From Hymenobacter jeongseonensis (GTDB taxonomy: Bacteria; Bacteroidota; Bacteroidia; Cytophagales; Hymenobacteraceae): a DNA stretch of 64,000 nt. The stretch is taken from contig NZ_JADQDQ010000007.1 of assembly GCF_015694725.1 (NCBI RefSeq), positions 186,001-250,000 on the forward strand, written 5' to 3'. The notes beneath the pieces were generated by a model. That model had not been told where the DNA came from and did no database searches. It saw only the letters and a program-made list of their open reading frames with translations. Of this stretch, positions 30,807 through 44,835 are shown one piece after another (position 1 is the stretch's first letter; every line of letters starts with the position of its first letter). Made by a program: the position numbers and the translations under genes.

Positions 30807-33800
30807 TTACTCAGCCGATACTTCACGCTTGCCAGCGCGGCTAGGCCGCTTGGCAGGCACCACTTCCTCGGCGGCCTTGGCGGCTTGAGCAGCCTCCATT
30901 TCCTCCTTCGAGCCTACTACCTGACGCGTGTACTCGCGCAAGCCAGTACCAGCCGGGATGAGGTGACCAACGATTACGTTCTCCTTCAAGCCCAGGAGCT
31001 GGTCGGCTTTGCCACGGATGGCGGCTTCGCTCAGCACCTTGGTCGTCTCCTGGAAGGAAGCGGCCGAGATGAACGAGGCCGTACCCAACGAAGCCTGGGT
31101 GATGCCTTGAAGCGTCGGACGCGAAACGGCAGGTTGGGCATCGCGCACTTGCACGAGGGCAAGGTCACGGCGCTTCAGGCTGCTGTTCTCGTCGCGAAGC
31201 TTGCGGGCGTTCACAATCTGACCGGGCTTCATGTTGGTCGAATCACCGGCTTCGGTCACGACTTTCATGTCGATAATCATGTCGTTCTCGGCCATGAAGA
31301 TGATTTTATCAATCACCTGGTTTTCGAGGAACGACGTGTCACCGGCATCCAGAATCACAACTTTCTGCATCATCTGGCGAACTACCACCTCGATGTGCTT
31401 ATCGTTGATTTTCACGCCCTGCAAGCGGTATACTTCCTGAATCTCGTTCACGAGGTATTCCTGCACGGCGCCGGGGCCCTGAATGCTCAGGATGTCCGAA
31501 GGCGTGATGGCACCATCCGACAGCGGCATGCCGGCACGGATAAAGTCGTTGTCCTGCACCAGAATGTGCTTCGACAGCGGCACCATGTACTTCTTCTTGA
31601 CACCGTCTTTCGACTCCACGTAGATTTCGCGGTTACCACGCTTCACGGTGCCGTAGGTTACCACGCCATCGATTTCCGATACCACAGCCGGGTTCGACGG
31701 GTTCCGAGCTTCGAACAGCTCAGTAACACGCGGCAGACCACCGGTGATGTCGCGGGTCTTGCCCACGGAGCGAGGAATCTTAGCCAGGATGTGACCGGCC
31801 TTGATTTTATCGTTGTTCTCCACGTTCAAGTGCGAGCCCACGGGGATGCTGTAGCCCTTCTGACCTTCGGCGTCGCCCTTTTTGCCGGGGCGCACGATGA
31901 TAGAGGGGTTCTGGTCCTTGGCCTTCGATTCGATGATTACCTTCTCGCGGTGACCGGTCTGTTCGTCCGACTCTTCACGGTACGTAATGCCTTCGGTGAT
32001 GGCGTCGAACTGAACGGTACCGTCGAACTCAGCCAAAATAACGGCGTTGTAGGGGTCCCAGTTGTTCAACTCCTGGCCTTTCTCCACTTCCTGACCTTCC
32101 TCTACCAGCATGAAAGAGCCGTAGGGAACGTGGTTGGTGGTGAACACTTTGCCAGTGCCTTTTTCCACGATGCGAATCTCGCCCGAGCGACCCATTACCA
32201 CGGCACCCTTTACACCCTCCGGCGTAGTGGTAGCCACGGTACGAACGTCTTCGAACTCAACCACACCAGCGAACTTCGACTTGATATTGGCTTCCACCGC
32301 AATGTTGGAGGCCGTACCACCTACGTGGAAGGTACGCAGGGTCAGCTGCGTGCCGGGCTCACCAATCGATTGAGCGGCGATAACACCAACAGCCTCGCCA
32401 CGCTGCACCATGCGGCCCGAAGCCAGGTTACGGCCGTAGCACTTGGCGCAGATACCGCGCTTGCTTTCGCAAGTCAGTACCGAGCGAATCTCCACCGACT
32501 CTATGCCGGTGGCATCAATGCGACGGGTCGTGTCTTCCTTGATTTCCGAACCGGAAGTCAGGATTACCTCGTCCGTGATGGGGTCGATGATATCGTGAAC
32601 CGTCACACGGCCCAGGATACGCTCCGACAGCGGCTCCACGATGTCCTCGTTGTCTTTCAACGCGAAGGTTTCGATGCCACGCAAGGTACCGCAGTCCGGC
32701 TCGTTCACGATTACATCCTGCGAAACATCTACCAGACGACGGGTCAGGTAGCCAGCGTCAGCCGTCTTCAGAGCCGTGTCAGCCAGACCTTTCCGGGCAC
32801 CGTGGGTCGAGATGAAGTACTCGATTACGTCCAAGCCTTCTTTGAAGTTCGACAGAATCGGGTTTTCGATAATCTCACCAATAGAGCCCTGCAGCGACTT
32901 CTGCGGCTTGGCCATCAGACCACGCATACCGCCCAGCTGACGAATCTGCTCACGCGAGCCACGGGCTCCCGAGTGCATCATCATGTAGATGGAGTTGAAG
33001 CCCTGGTTTTCGCGCTCCAAACGACCCATCAGCGTTTCTGTGATTTGGTTGTTGATACGCGTCCAGATGTCGATAACCTGGTTGTAACGCTCGTTGTCGG
33101 TAATCAGACCCATCTGGTAGTTCTGAGTTACGGCCTTCACGTCGTTCTGCGCCTGCAGCACCAGCTCGTCTTTCTCTTTCGGAATCTGGATGTCGCCCAG
33201 ACCCATGCTCAAGCCGCCTTTGTAAGCCGACTGGAAACCGAGGGTCTTGATGTCGTCCAGGAATTGAGCCGTACGAGCCATGCCCGTACGCTTGAACACC
33301 GTCGAGATGATTTGCTGCAGCTTCTTCTTGGTCAGCAGCTCGTCAATAAAGCCGACCTCCTTGGGAATCATCTGGTTGAACAGCACGCGGCCAGCCACGG
33401 TGTCCACGATTTTGGTTACCAAGTCGTCGTTCTCGTCGCGAATCTGCGTCCGCACCTTAATGTAGGCGTGCTTCGATAGCTGGCCTTCATTCAGGGCAAT
33501 CACAACTTCCTCGTCCGAGTAGAACACACGGCCTTCGCCCTGAATCGTCTCGTTCTCGGTGCTGCGCTTGCCTTTGGTTACGTAGTACAGACCCAGAACC
33601 ATGTCCTGCGACGGTACCGCGATGGGCGCGCCGTTGGCGGGGTTCAGGATGTTATGCGAAGCCAACATCAACATAGAGGCTTCTAGGATAGCGGCCGGTC
33701 CGAGCGGAACGTGCACAGCCATCTGGTCACCGTCAAAGTCAGCGTTAAAGGCCGTACAAACGAGGGGGTGCAGCTGGATAGCCTTGCCCTCGATGAGGCG

Positions 33801-35159
33801 CGGCTGGAACGCCTGGATACCCAAGCGGTGAAGCGTAGGAGCACGGTTGAGCAACACGGGGTGGCCTTTCAGCACGTTCTCCAGGATGTCCCAAACCACA
33901 GCGTCCTTGCGGTCCACGATTTTCTTAGCCGATTTCACCGTCTTCACGATACCGCGCTCGATGAGCTTGCGGATGATGAACGGCTTGAACAGCTCGGCTG
34001 CCATGTTCTTGGGCAGACCGCACTCGTGCAGTTTCAGCTCAGGACCCACCACGATTACCGAACGACCCGAGTAGTCGACACGCTTACCGAGCAGGTTCTG
34101 ACGGAAGCGGCCCTGCTTGCCTTTCAGCATATCGGACAGCGACTTCAGGGCGCGGTTGCCTTCAGCGCGCACGGCGTTCACCTTACGCGAGTTGTCGAAC
34201 AAGGAGTCAACCGCTTCCTGCAGCATGCGCTTCTCGTTCCGAAGAATTACCTCAGGAGCCTTGATTTCAATCAGGCGCTTGAGGCGGTTGTTGCGGATGA
34301 TAACGCGACGGTACAGGTCGTTCAAGTCGGACGTAGCGAAACGGCCACCATCCAAGGGAACGAGGGGACGCAGTTCCGGGGGAATCACCGGCACCATGCG
34401 GATTACCATCCACTCAGGGCGGTTTTCCACGCGGGTAGCAGCGTCACGGAAAGCTTCCACTACACGCAGACGCTTCAACGCCTCAGCCTTACGCTGCTGC
34501 GAAGTCTCGTGGGCAGCGGAGTCACGCAGCGAGTAGCTCAACTCGTCCAGGTTGATGCGCTCCAGCAGCATGTGCAGGGCATCGGCACCCATGCGGGCGA
34601 TGAACTTGTTGGGGTCCTCGTTGGGCAGCATCTGGTTCTCCCGGGGGAGTTTGTCGATGATGTCCAGGTACTCGTCCTCGGTGAGGAAGTCGAGAATCTG
34701 CACGCCTTCTTCAGCCAGGGTACCGGGCTGAACTACGACGTACCGCTCGTAATAGATAATCTGGTCGAGCTTCTTGGTGGGCAGGCCCAGCAGGTAGCCG
34801 ATTTTGTTTGGCAGCGACTTAAAGTACCAGATGTGAGCAACGGGCACCACCAGTTCGATGTGGCCCATGCGCTCACGACGCACCTTCTTCTCGGTCACCT
34901 CCACGCCGCAACGGTCGCAGATGATGCCCTTGTAGCGAATGCGCTTGTATTTACCGCAATGGCATTCCCAGTCCTTCACGGGACCGAAAATCCGCTCACA
35001 GAACAAGCCACCCATTTCGGGCTTGTACGTGCGGTAGTTGATGGTTTCAGGCTTCACCACTTCGCCCGTGCTGCGCTCCAGAATTGCTTCGGGCGAGGCC
35101 AGCGAAATAGTGACTTTGGAGAAGTCCTGAACTATTTTCTTGTTTTTTGCGAAAGCCAT
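30807..35159 (-). CDS. rpoC: RNA polymerase beta' subunit
   Basis: Catalytic subunit of RNA polymerase, 1450 residues. The N-terminal zinc ribbon is [19 protein letters not shown]. The Mg-binding catalytic loop is [12 protein letters not shown]. The C-terminal zinc site includes [17 protein letters not shown], and the trigger-loop region follows near [16 protein letters not shown]. The C-terminus has an Ala/Glu/Lys-rich stretch ending [14 protein letters not shown]. It is separated from rpoB by an unusually long 389-bp spacer. Confidence 0.99.
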   Translation of the reverse strand: MAFAKNKKIVQDFSKVTISLASPEAILERSTGEVVKPETINYRTYKPEMGGLFCERIFGPVKDWECHCGKYKRIRYKGIICDRCGVEVTEKKVRRERMGHIELVVPVAHIWYFKSLPNKIGYLLGLPTKKLDQIIYYERYVVVQPGTLAEEGVQILDFLTEDEYLDIIDKLPRENQMLPNEDPNKFIARMGADALHMLLERINLDELSYSLRDSAAHETSQQRKAEALKRLRVVEAFRDAATRVENRPEWMVIRMVPVIPPELRPLVPLDGGRFATSDLNDLYRRVIIRNNRLKRLIEIKAPEVILRNEKRMLQEAVDSLFDNSRKVNAVRAEGNRALKSLSDMLKGKQGRFRQNLLGKRVDYSGRSVIVVGPELKLHECGLPKNMAAELFKPFIIRKLIERGIVKTVKSAKKIVDRKDAVVWDILENVLKGHPVLLNRAPTLHRLGIQAFQPRLIEGKAIQLHPLVCTAFNADFDGDQMAVHVPLGPAAILEASMLMLASHNILNPANGAPIAVPSQDMVLGLYYVTKGKRSTENETIQGEGRVFYSDEEVVIALNEGQLSKHAYIKVRTQIRDENDDLVTKIVDTVAGRVLFNQMIPKEVGFIDELLTKKKLQQIISTVFKRTGMARTAQFLDDIKTLGFQSAYKGGLSMGLGDIQIPKEKDELVLQAQNDVKAVTQNYQMGLITDNERYNQVIDIWTRINNQITETLMGRLERENQGFNSIYMMMHSGARGSREQIRQLGGMRGLMAKPQKSLQGSIGEIIENPILSNFKEGLDVIEYFISTHGARKGLADTALKTADAGYLTRRLVDVSQDVIVNEPDCGTLRGIETFALKDNEDIVEPLSERILGRVTVHDIIDPITDEVILTSGSEIKEDTTRRIDATGIESVEIRSVLTCESKRGICAKCYGRNLASGRMVQRGEAVGVIAAQSIGEPGTQLTLRTFHVGGTASNIAVEANIKSKFAGVVEFEDVRTVATTTPEGVKGAVVMGRSGEIRIVEKGTGKVFTTNHVPYGSFMLVEEGQEVEKGQELNNWDPYNAVILAEFDGTVQFDAITEGITYREESDEQTGHREKVIIESKAKDQNPSIIVRPGKKGDAEGQKGYSIPVGSHLNVENNDKIKAGHILAKIPRSVGKTRDITGGLPRVTELFEARNPSNPAVVSEIDGVVTYGTVKRGNREIYVESKDGVKKKYMVPLSKHILVQDNDFIRAGMPLSDGAITPSDILSIQGPGAVQEYLVNEIQEVYRLQGVKINDKHIEVVVRQMMQKVVILDAGDTSFLENQVIDKIIFMAENDMIIDMKVVTEAGDSTNMKPGQIVNARKLRDENSSLKRRDLALVQVRDAQPAVSRPTLQGITQASLGTASFISAASFQETTKVLSEAAIRGKADQLLGLKENVIVGHLIPAGTGLREYTRQVVGSKEEMEAAQAAKAAEEVVPAKRPSRAGKREVSAE

Positions 35160-35548
35160 TTGATTGGTTTTAAGCTGTTAGCTGTTGGCTTTGAGCTGTT
35201 GGGCGCCTCATCCTTCGCCAGAAGAATGCAAGAGTTCCAAACAGTTTGACGCTAAAAAAAGTGCCGGCACGGACCAGATAGGTATGATGCGTAACAGCCT
35301 TTTAGCAGGTCGGGTAATCTAGTTGCCGGACCAGCGGACGGATGGGAAGGCCTTCGGTTAGGAAACTCAGAGAGTGAATTGTTGTCCTGACCATATCTCG
35401 GAACAACCTCTCCTTTATCTGTCACCGAAGCGTTTTCACACCCTTCGTTACATGAGCCGCTCAAGTAGCAACTCGTATGGCTTGCCAGCAATTAAGCTGC
35501 TTGTTGCTTGCAAAGCTTTAGGCCTCACAAGCAACAAGCAACTGGTAA
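35160..35548. other. 389-bp rpoB-rpoC spacer with repeats and a hairpin
   Basis: In most bacteria rpoB and rpoC are close together. Here the spacer holds a 13-bp hairpin just after rpoB (35498-35510 with 35528-35540) and three copies of AGCTGTT near rpoC (35173-35179, 35180-35186, 35194-35200). I found no credible ORF on either strand and no full promoter match. It may be an attenuator or RNA-processing region, or hold an unannotated small RNA. Confidence 0.55.
35498..35540 (-). other. Hairpin just downstream of rpoB
   Basis: TGCTTGTTGCTTG (35498-35510) and CAAGCAACAAGCA (35528-35540) are perfect 13-bp complements with a 17-nt loop, 8 bp past the rpoB stop. There is no strong T-run on the minus strand, so it looks like a processing or stability hairpin more than a terminator. 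Confidence 0.55.
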
Positions 35549-39448
<3,900 letters not shown>

Positions 39449-39625
39449 TGCGATGGGGATTAAAAGATGGACACAGAAGCGTAATAAAGGAGGCCGAAAT
39501 GGCGGCTGGCCAGCAATGCGAGGCAGAACTCGCACTCCCTAACGCACACAATAACAGTGGCATTAGCTGACGCAAAGAAGCGCGAACTAGAAAGCTCGCG
39601 CTTTTGACACACCACAAACAGGAAA

Positions 39626-39649
39626 AGACCTGGCTAAGTTGCCAGGTCT
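39626..39649 (-). terminator. Attenuator-like hairpin between rplL and rpoB
   Basis: A perfect 9-bp stem (AGACCTGGC 39626-39634 with GCCAGGTCT 39641-39649) and a 6-nt loop. On the minus strand it is followed by TTTTCC. It sits in the 245-bp rplL-rpoB spacer. E. coli has a partial terminator at the equivalent place that lowers rpoBC relative to rplJL, and this could do the same. Confidence 0.65.
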
Positions 39650-39693
39650 AATCCTTATTCGAAGCGGGTCCGGAGATGCTTCAGGAGCAGAAA

Positions 39694-40074
39694 TTACTTA
39701 ACTTCTACTTCAGCACCGGCTTCCTCGAGCTGCTTTTTCAGCGACTCAGCCTCGTCTTTGGTTACGCCTTCTTTCAGGGGCTTGGGAGCACCGTCAACCA
39801 ATTCCTTGGCTTCTTTCAAGCCGAGGCCGGTCAGGTCCTTCACCAGCTTAACTACAGCCAGCTTGGCACCACCAGCAGCCTTCAGGATAACGTCGAACGA
39901 CGTCTTCTCCTCAGGAGCCTCGTCAGCGGCAGCAGCGCCACCACCGGCCATCATTACGGGAGCAGCAGCAGCGGGCTCGATGCCGTACTCGTCCTTCAGG
40001 ATGGTTGCCAATTCGTTTACTTCTTTCACCGTCAGGTTTACAAGCTGCTCAGCGAATGCTTTCAAATCTGCCAT
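39694..40074 (-). CDS. rplL: Ribosomal protein L7/L12
   Basis: Stalk protein that recruits translational GTPases. 126 residues. The N-terminal dimerisation domain is [20 protein letters not shown]. An Ala/Gly-rich hinge ([15 protein letters not shown]) follows, then the C-terminal factor-binding domain with [20 protein letters not shown]. It follows rplJ by 68 bp. Confidence 0.99.
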   Translation of the reverse strand: MADLKAFAEQLVNLTVKEVNELATILKDEYGIEPAAAAPVMMAGGGAAAADEAPEEKTSFDVILKAAGGAKLAVVKLVKDLTGLGLKEAKELVDGAPKPLKEGVTKDEAESLKKQLEEAGAEVEVK

Positions 40075-40142
40075 TTCTGTAGATTGTTAAAAAAATGTGT
40101 TGTTGAAAATTTATTGTTGAAGTCGAAAAAGAAGAGTGGCGC

Positions 40143-40691
40143 TTAGGCGGCCTCTTTTTCGGAAAGCGTTTTGAGGATACCGGCCAGTTTGTTGCCACCG
40201 CTCTGAAGAGCCGAGATAACGTTTTTGGCTGGCGATTGCAGCAGGCCGATGAGTTCACCGAGCAGTTCCTGCTTGCCTTTGATGCTGGTCAGGCCTTCGA
40301 GCTGGTCTGCACCGATGTAGATGCTAGCATCTACATAAGCGCCTTTCAGCACGGGCTTGGGCGTTACGCCGCGGCCATAAGCTTGAGCCTTGTAGAAGTC
40401 ACGCAGAAGCTTGGCAGGAGCCGAGCCGCTCTCCGAAGAGAACAACACGCCCGAAGAGCCTTTCAGCGCAGCATCCATCTCCGACGTATCGTGGCCAAGA
40501 GTGTCAAGCGCCTTACGGATGAAGGTGTTTTTGTACACCTTGTATTCCATACCACGGTTGAAGCACAGACGACGGAAATCGTTGATTTTCGCTACCGACA
40601 TTACCGAAGCATCGACAATGTAGAACGAGTTGTGCGATTGAAATTTTCCGCTCAACTCATCCACGAGGGTTTGTTTTTCTTCCCTGGTCAT
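40143..40691 (-). CDS. rplJ: Ribosomal protein L10
   Basis: Stalk-base protein that anchors L7/L12 dimers. 182 residues. MTREEKQTLVDELSGKFQSH, RGMEYKVYKNTFIRKALDTL and the C-terminal stalk-binding helix NKLAGILKTLSEKEAA are seen. It starts 15 bp after rplA, so little room exists for an L10-type leader there. Confidence 0.97.
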   Translation of the reverse strand: MTREEKQTLVDELSGKFQSHNSFYIVDASVMSVAKINDFRRLCFNRGMEYKVYKNTFIRKALDTLGHDTSEMDAALKGSSGVLFSSESGSAPAKLLRDFYKAQAYGRGVTPKPVLKGAYVDASIYIGADQLEGLTSIKGKQELLGELIGLLQSPAKNVISALQSGGNKLAGILKTLSEKEAA

Positions 40692-40706
40692 GTTTGGTTG
40701 GGTTAA

Positions 40707-41405
40707 TTAGTTAGCGGAGTTTACTTGGCTGTCCACCGGAACGGCGGGCGACATCGTGCTGCTCAAGGTGATGCTGCGGATGTAGGTGCCTTTCGAAGAA
40801 GAAGGCTTCAAGCGACCCAACGTCTGGATAATCTCCAGGGCGTTTTCGGCCAGCATCTTCTCGTCGAACGATACTTTACCCACCGAGCAGTGAATGATAC
40901 CAGTTTTGTCAACTTTGAAGTCGATTTTACCAGCTTTCACTTCCTGCACAGCCTTGGCTACGTCGGTCGTAACGGTACCAGACTTCGGGTTCGGCATCAG
41001 ACCACGGGGACCGAGCACACGGCCCAGGCGACCTACCTTAGCCATTACGGCCGGCATGGTGATGATGACGTCGATGTCGGTCCAGCCTTTCTCGATTTTC
41101 GCGATATAGTCGTCCAGACCCACGAAGTCGGCGCCGGCGGCCAGAGCTTCGGCCTCCTTGTCGGGAGTAACCAGAGCCAGAACGCGAACGGTTTTGCCGG
41201 TGCCGTGGGGCAGGGTGGCCACGCCACGAACCATCTGGTCCGCTTTGCGAGGGTCCACGCCGAGGCGAACGTCAATGTCTACCGAAGCATCGAATTTGGT
41301 GTAGGTAATGTCCTTCACCACTTTGGCAGCCTCCAGGAGGCTGCGCACTTCCGTGAGGTCGTGCTTGGCAAGGGATTCCTTGCGCTTTTTGCTGATTTTT
41401 GCCAT
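40707..41405 (-). CDS. rplA: Ribosomal protein L1
   Basis: L1-stalk protein; in E. coli it represses the L11 operon. 232 residues. [40 protein letters not shown] and [20 protein letters not shown] are signature motifs. It follows rplK by 19 bp. Confidence 0.99.
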   Translation of the reverse strand: MAKISKKRKESLAKHDLTEVRSLLEAAKVVKDITYTKFDASVDIDVRLGVDPRKADQMVRGVATLPHGTGKTVRVLALVTPDKEAEALAAGADFVGLDDYIAKIEKGWTDIDVIITMPAVMAKVGRLGRVLGPRGLMPNPKSGTVTTDVAKAVQEVKAGKIDFKVDKTGIIHCSVGKVSFDEKMLAENALEIIQTLGRLKPSSSKGTYIRSITLSSTMSPAVPVDSQVNSAN

Positions 41406-41424
41406 CTGTCGTTTTTCCTTTTAA

Positions 41425-41868
41425 TTATTCAGCAAAAGGAGAGTCGCCCTTGATGGTAATACCCATGCTACGGGCCGTTCCTGCCACCTGCTTCATAGCT
41501 GCTTCCACCTTGAAGGCGTTCAGGTCAGCCATTTTGGTTTCGGCGATGGTGCGGACTTGGTCCCACGTCACGGAGCCCACCTTATTGCGGTTTGGCTCTT
41601 TCGAACCGCTCTGCAGTTTAGCAGCTTCCATAAGCAACACCGGAGCCGGTGCCGTCTTCACCACAAAGTCAAACGACTTATCGGTGTACATGGTGATAAG
41701 TACAGGACAAACTTGGCCGGCTTTATCTTGGGTGCGAGCATTGAACTGCTTGCAAAACTCCATGATGTTCAAGCCTTTGCTACCAAGTGCAGGTCCTACC
41801 GGCGGCGATGGGTTCGCTGAGCCTCCCTTTATCTGCAGACGCAGATAACCTCTGATTTCTTTGGCCAT
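41425..41868 (-). CDS. rplK: Ribosomal protein L11
   Basis: GTPase-centre protein, 147 residues. The N-terminal [20 protein letters not shown], the proline-rich region characteristic of L11, is followed by [20 protein letters not shown]. The C-terminal RNA-binding domain contains [16 protein letters not shown]. Confidence 0.99.
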   Translation of the reverse strand: MAKEIRGYLRLQIKGGSANPSPPVGPALGSKGLNIMEFCKQFNARTQDKAGQVCPVLITMYTDKSFDFVVKTAPAPVLLMEAAKLQSGSKEPNRNKVGSVTWDQVRTIAETKMADLNAFKVEAAMKQVAGTARSMGITIKGDSPFAE

Positions 41869-41989
41869 TGGATTGTGTTGGCTGTGGCTCCTGCGTCGTA
41901 ACTCGCGCTTGCCTCAGTACATATAAACTCCTGTTTGGAAGCCCCGCCGACCCGGAGCAATTAGCCGGCGTGGTATAATCGAGAGAGGG

Positions 41990-42556
41990 TTACACCTCTT
42001 TTTCTACTTGGGTATAGCTGAGTTCTACCGGCTGCGAGCGGCCAAAAATCTTCACAACTACGTTGAGCTTCTTGCGCTCTTCGAATACTTCGTCGACGTT
42101 GCCGGAGAAGCCGTTGAACGGACCATCTACCACTTTCACAAGTTCACCTACTACGTAAGGCTTGTCGAGGGTAGCGGTAGTCTGCTGCTCGGCTTCGTCT
42201 ACAATGCCGAGTATCCGGTTCACTTCGGAGATATGCAGGGGAACGGGCTTGTTGTTGGCCGCGTCCTTCTTGTCTTTATCACCGAGGAAACCAATCACAC
42301 CAGGCGTGCTGGTGATGATGTGGTCTACCTCACCGTGGCCGAGGTCGGCGTGGATGATAATGTAGCCGGGGTAGAGGTTCCGCTCGCGCACACGCTTCTT
42401 GCCGTTGCGCATCTCGAACACCTTCTCTACTGGAATCAGCACCTGCGGCACCAACTCAGTCAGATTGTGCCGACCGAGCTCTGTTTCGAGGTAATTTTTG
42501 GCTTTTTTCTCCTGGCCGCTCACTGAGCGAACCACGTACCATTTCAATTCGCCCAT
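41990..42556 (-). CDS. nusG: Transcription termination/antitermination factor NusG
   Basis: 188 residues. The NGN domain opens KWYVVRSVSGQEKKAKNYLE and includes RNLYPGYIIIHADLGHG. The C-terminal KOW domain has VVDGPFNGFSGNVDEVFEER. NusG binds RNA polymerase beta' and couples it to Rho or the ribosome. It sits between secE (12 bp) and rplK, the usual order. Confidence 0.98.
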   Translation of the reverse strand: MGELKWYVVRSVSGQEKKAKNYLETELGRHNLTELVPQVLIPVEKVFEMRNGKKRVRERNLYPGYIIIHADLGHGEVDHIITSTPGVIGFLGDKDKKDAANNKPVPLHISEVNRILGIVDEAEQQTTATLDKPYVVGELVKVVDGPFNGFSGNVDEVFEERKKLNVVVKIFGRSQPVELSYTQVEKEV

Positions 42557-42568
42557 CTTAATTGCTGA

Positions 42569-42763
42569 TTAGCGAAACGAGTTATAAAAAGCCTTGAGAA
42601 CAGTTTCAAAGCTTACATCCATAATGCCCACCACAATGGCAAACACAAGCGAACCCACCAGCACGAGACCGGCGCTCTTTTGCAGTTCCGTCGTTGAAGG
42701 CCACGTTACGTTGTAACGCATCTCCTCGATGGTAGTGCGGAAATAATTGCTCAGTTTGTCCAT
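42569..42763 (-). CDS. secE: Protein translocase subunit SecE
   Basis: 64 residues, the short single-helix type. The amphipathic NYFRTTIEEMRYNVTWPSTT precedes one transmembrane helix (about 31-52, GLVLVGSLVFAIVVGIMDV). It stabilises SecY. It follows tRNA-Trp and precedes nusG. Confidence 0.97.
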   Translation of the reverse strand: MDKLSNYFRTTIEEMRYNVTWPSTTELQKSAGLVLVGSLVFAIVVGIMDVSFETVLKAFYNSFR

Positions 42764-42827
42764 TAGTTGAGGGAAAAACAGCGTTGCCGCTGATTACGAC
42801 ATGGAGCGGGCCAACTGGCCCAAATTG

Positions 42828-42898
42828 CACGAGTGGAGAGATTCGAACTCCCGTCAAAGGTTTTGGAGACCCGTATGCTACCGCTGCACCACACTCGT
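42828..42898 (-). tRNA. tRNA-Trp (CCA)
   Basis: 71 nt. The acceptor stem ACGAGTG pairs with CACTCGT, the anticodon loop is CTCCAAA, and the T arm GGGAG-TTCGAAT-CTCTC is present. No CCA is encoded. It is placed 64 bp before secE in the same transcription unit. Confidence 0.95.
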
Positions 42899-42939
42899 TT
42901 TTAGTCATTCCCATCAAGCGCATTTCGCCAAAGGGAGTG

Positions 42940-42970
42940 CAAAGGTAAGAGAAACAGCGGACAAAACAAA
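42940..42970 (-). promoter_or_regulatory. Promoter of tRNA-Trp-secE-nusG-rpl-rpoBC unit
   Basis: On the minus strand TTTG (42970-42967), a 19-bp spacer, then TACCTTTG (42947-42940). The -7 element ends 41 bp before the tRNA 5' end. Confidence 0.75.
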
Positions 42971-42991
42971 TATGACCTTCTGTTTCAGCGT

Positions 42992-43029
42992 AAAAAAGCC
43001 GCCCCCGAAGTTTCGAGAGCGGCTTTTTT
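42992..43029 (-). terminator. Terminator of tuf
   Basis: An 11-bp stem (AAAAAAGCCGC 42992-43002 with GCGGCTTTTTT 43019-43029) and a 16-nt loop. A T-run follows on the minus strand. It starts 18 bp past the tuf stop. Confidence 0.85.
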
Positions 43030-43047
43030 TACTGTTTAAGCCGGAGC

Positions 43048-44238
43048 TTAGTCGAGAACTTCCGTTACCTGACCAGCACCTACCGTACGGCCACCCTCAC
43101 GGATAGCGAAACGGAGGCCTTTCTCCATTGCCACCTTGCTGATGAGCTCAACCGTGATGGTGATGTTGTCGCCGGGCATTACCATTTCAACACCTTCTGG
43201 GAGGGTGATGATGCCGGTAACGTCGGTGGTGCGCAGGTAGAACTGCGGACGGTAGTTGTTGAAGAACGGCGTGTGACGGCCACCTTCCTCTTTCGAGAGA
43301 ACGTAAACCTCAGCCTTGAACTTCTGGTGAGGAGTTACCGAGCCGGGCTTGCAGATAACCATGCCGCGACGGATGGCTTCTTTTTCAATACCGCGGAGCA
43401 GCAGACCTACGTTGTCACCAGCTTCGCCACGGTCAAGGATTTTGCGGAACATTTCCACACCCGTAACCGTCGACTTCAAGCCAGCAGCAGCACCCATACC
43501 GAGGATGTCAACTTGCTCACCCGAGTTAATGATACCGCGCTCAATACGACCGGTAGCAACGGTGCCACGGCCGGTAATCGAGAACACGTCCTCAACAGGC
43601 ATCAGGAAGGGCAGGTCGGTCAGACGAGCAGGAATCGGAATGAACGAGTCAACCGCGTCCATCAACTCGTTGATTTTTGGAACCCAGTTCTCGTCGCCGT
43701 TCAGGCCGCCGAGGGCCGAACCCTGGATAACCGGAATGTTATCACCGTCGAAGTCGTAGAACGAGAGGAGTTCGCGGATTTCCATTTCCACCAGCTCGAG
43801 GAGCTCGGGGTCATCCACCATGTCCACTTTGTTCATGAACACCACCAGCTGAGGAACACCTACCTGACGGGCGAGCAGGATGTGCTCACGGGTCTGGGGC
43901 ATTGGGCCGTCGGTAGCAGCTACCACGAGGATAGCGCCGTCCATCTGGGCAGCACCGGTAACCATGTTCTTCACATAGTCAGCGTGACCGGGGCAGTCAA
44001 CGTGAGCATAGTGACGGTTTTTGGTCGAGTACTCTACGTGAGCGGTGTTGATGGTGATACCACGCTCTTTTTCTTCGGGAGCATTGTCAATCGAAGAGAA
44101 GTCACGCTTTTCGGCCAAGCCCTGGTTTGCCAACACCATGGTGATAGCAGCGGTCAGAGTCGTTTTGCCGTGGTCGACGTGGCCGATGGTACCGATGTTT
44201 ACGTGCGGCTTGGACCGGTCGAAATTTTCTTTAGCCAT
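43048..44238 (-). CDS. tuf: Elongation factor Tu
   Basis: Delivers aminoacyl-tRNA to the ribosome. 396 residues. GTP motifs are [10 protein letters not shown] (about 18-27), [27 protein letters not shown] and NKVDM. Domain II-III segments [17 protein letters not shown] and [12 protein letters not shown] are present. It is preceded by three tRNA genes in an order recalling the E. coli tufB operon. Confidence 0.99.
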   Translation of the reverse strand: MAKENFDRSKPHVNIGTIGHVDHGKTTLTAAITMVLANQGLAEKRDFSSIDNAPEEKERGITINTAHVEYSTKNRHYAHVDCPGHADYVKNMVTGAAQMDGAILVVAATDGPMPQTREHILLARQVGVPQLVVFMNKVDMVDDPELLELVEMEIRELLSFYDFDGDNIPVIQGSALGGLNGDENWVPKINELMDAVDSFIPIPARLTDLPFLMPVEDVFSITGRGTVATGRIERGIINSGEQVDILGMGAAAGLKSTVTGVEMFRKILDRGEAGDNVGLLLRGIEKEAIRRGMVICKPGSVTPHQKFKAEVYVLSKEEGGRHTPFFNNYRPQFYLRTTDVTGIITLPEGVEMVMPGDNITITVELISKVAMEKGLRFAIREGGRTVGAGQVTEVLD

Positions 44239-44406
44239 TGTAAAGAGTAAAAAAGAGGTGGTGAAGTGAATTTGAAGATAAAATCGGACCCTACAACAAG
44301 AAAGCGAGACTCAGCCCCTACGAAATAGAAAACTGTGCGTCGCTTACCTGAGAGAACCGCGCCCGCGGCCCGAAAATGGGAGCCGTAGGACTTGTAATAT
44401 AATCTG

Positions 44407-44478
<72 letters not shown>

Positions 44479-44491
44479 TTATGCTAAAATG

Positions 44492-44564
44492 AGCGGGAGA
44501 CGAGGTTCGAACCCGCGACCTGCAGCTTGGAAGGCTGCCGCTCTACCAGCTGAGCTACTCCCGC
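44492..44564 (-). tRNA. tRNA-Gly (TCC)
   Basis: 73 nt. The acceptor GCGGGAG pairs with CTCCCGC, the anticodon stem is GCAGC/GCTGC with loop CTTCCAA, and the T arm is GCGGG-TTCGAAC-CTCGT. It is 13 bp from tRNA-Thr. Confidence 0.95.
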
Positions 44565-44582
44565 AGTTGGCCTATCAAAAAG

Positions 44583-44665
44583 TGGGGAGAGAAGGATTCG
44601 AACCTTCGAAAGTTTACACTAACAGAGTTACAGTCTGTCCCATTTGGCCGCTCTGGAACCTCCCC
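44583..44665 (-). tRNA. tRNA-Tyr (GTA)
   Basis: 83 nt with a long variable arm (class II). The acceptor GGGGAGG pairs with TCTCCCC, the anticodon stem is ACAGA/TCTGT with loop CTGTAAC, and the T loop is TTCGAAT. It is 18 bp from tRNA-Gly. Confidence 0.95.
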
Positions 44666-44752
44666 AATTTGTTGCTCGCTGGCCGATTGCCAAGAAGCGT
44701 TTCCCTTTCGTTTTGCTAGCCACCGTAGTAGTAGTGTTTCGTAAGGAGTCGC

Positions 44753-44782
44753 AAAATTAAGGGTTTTCTGACACCGAGCAAG
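44753..44782 (-). promoter_or_regulatory. Promoter of the tRNA-Tyr/Gly/Thr-tuf unit
   Basis: On the minus strand TTG (44782-44780), a 19-bp spacer, then TAATTTTG (44760-44753). It lies about 88 bp before the tRNA-Tyr 5' end. Confidence 0.65.
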
Positions 44783-44835
44783 CGATGAGGCGAAAAAAGG
44801 CGAGACTTTTTTCTAAAAAAGCCCTTCACGTGCTC

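Noticed and set aside
30885..35249. Plus-strand frames of 864 and 512 codons opposite rpoC
   Set aside because: Antisense shadows of rpoC; the translations are low-complexity His/Val/Arg-rich strings with no domain.
35252..35491. A 79-codon frame in the rpoB-rpoC spacer
   Set aside because: Composition is not protein-like and it has no start context or motif; the spacer is better read as non-coding.
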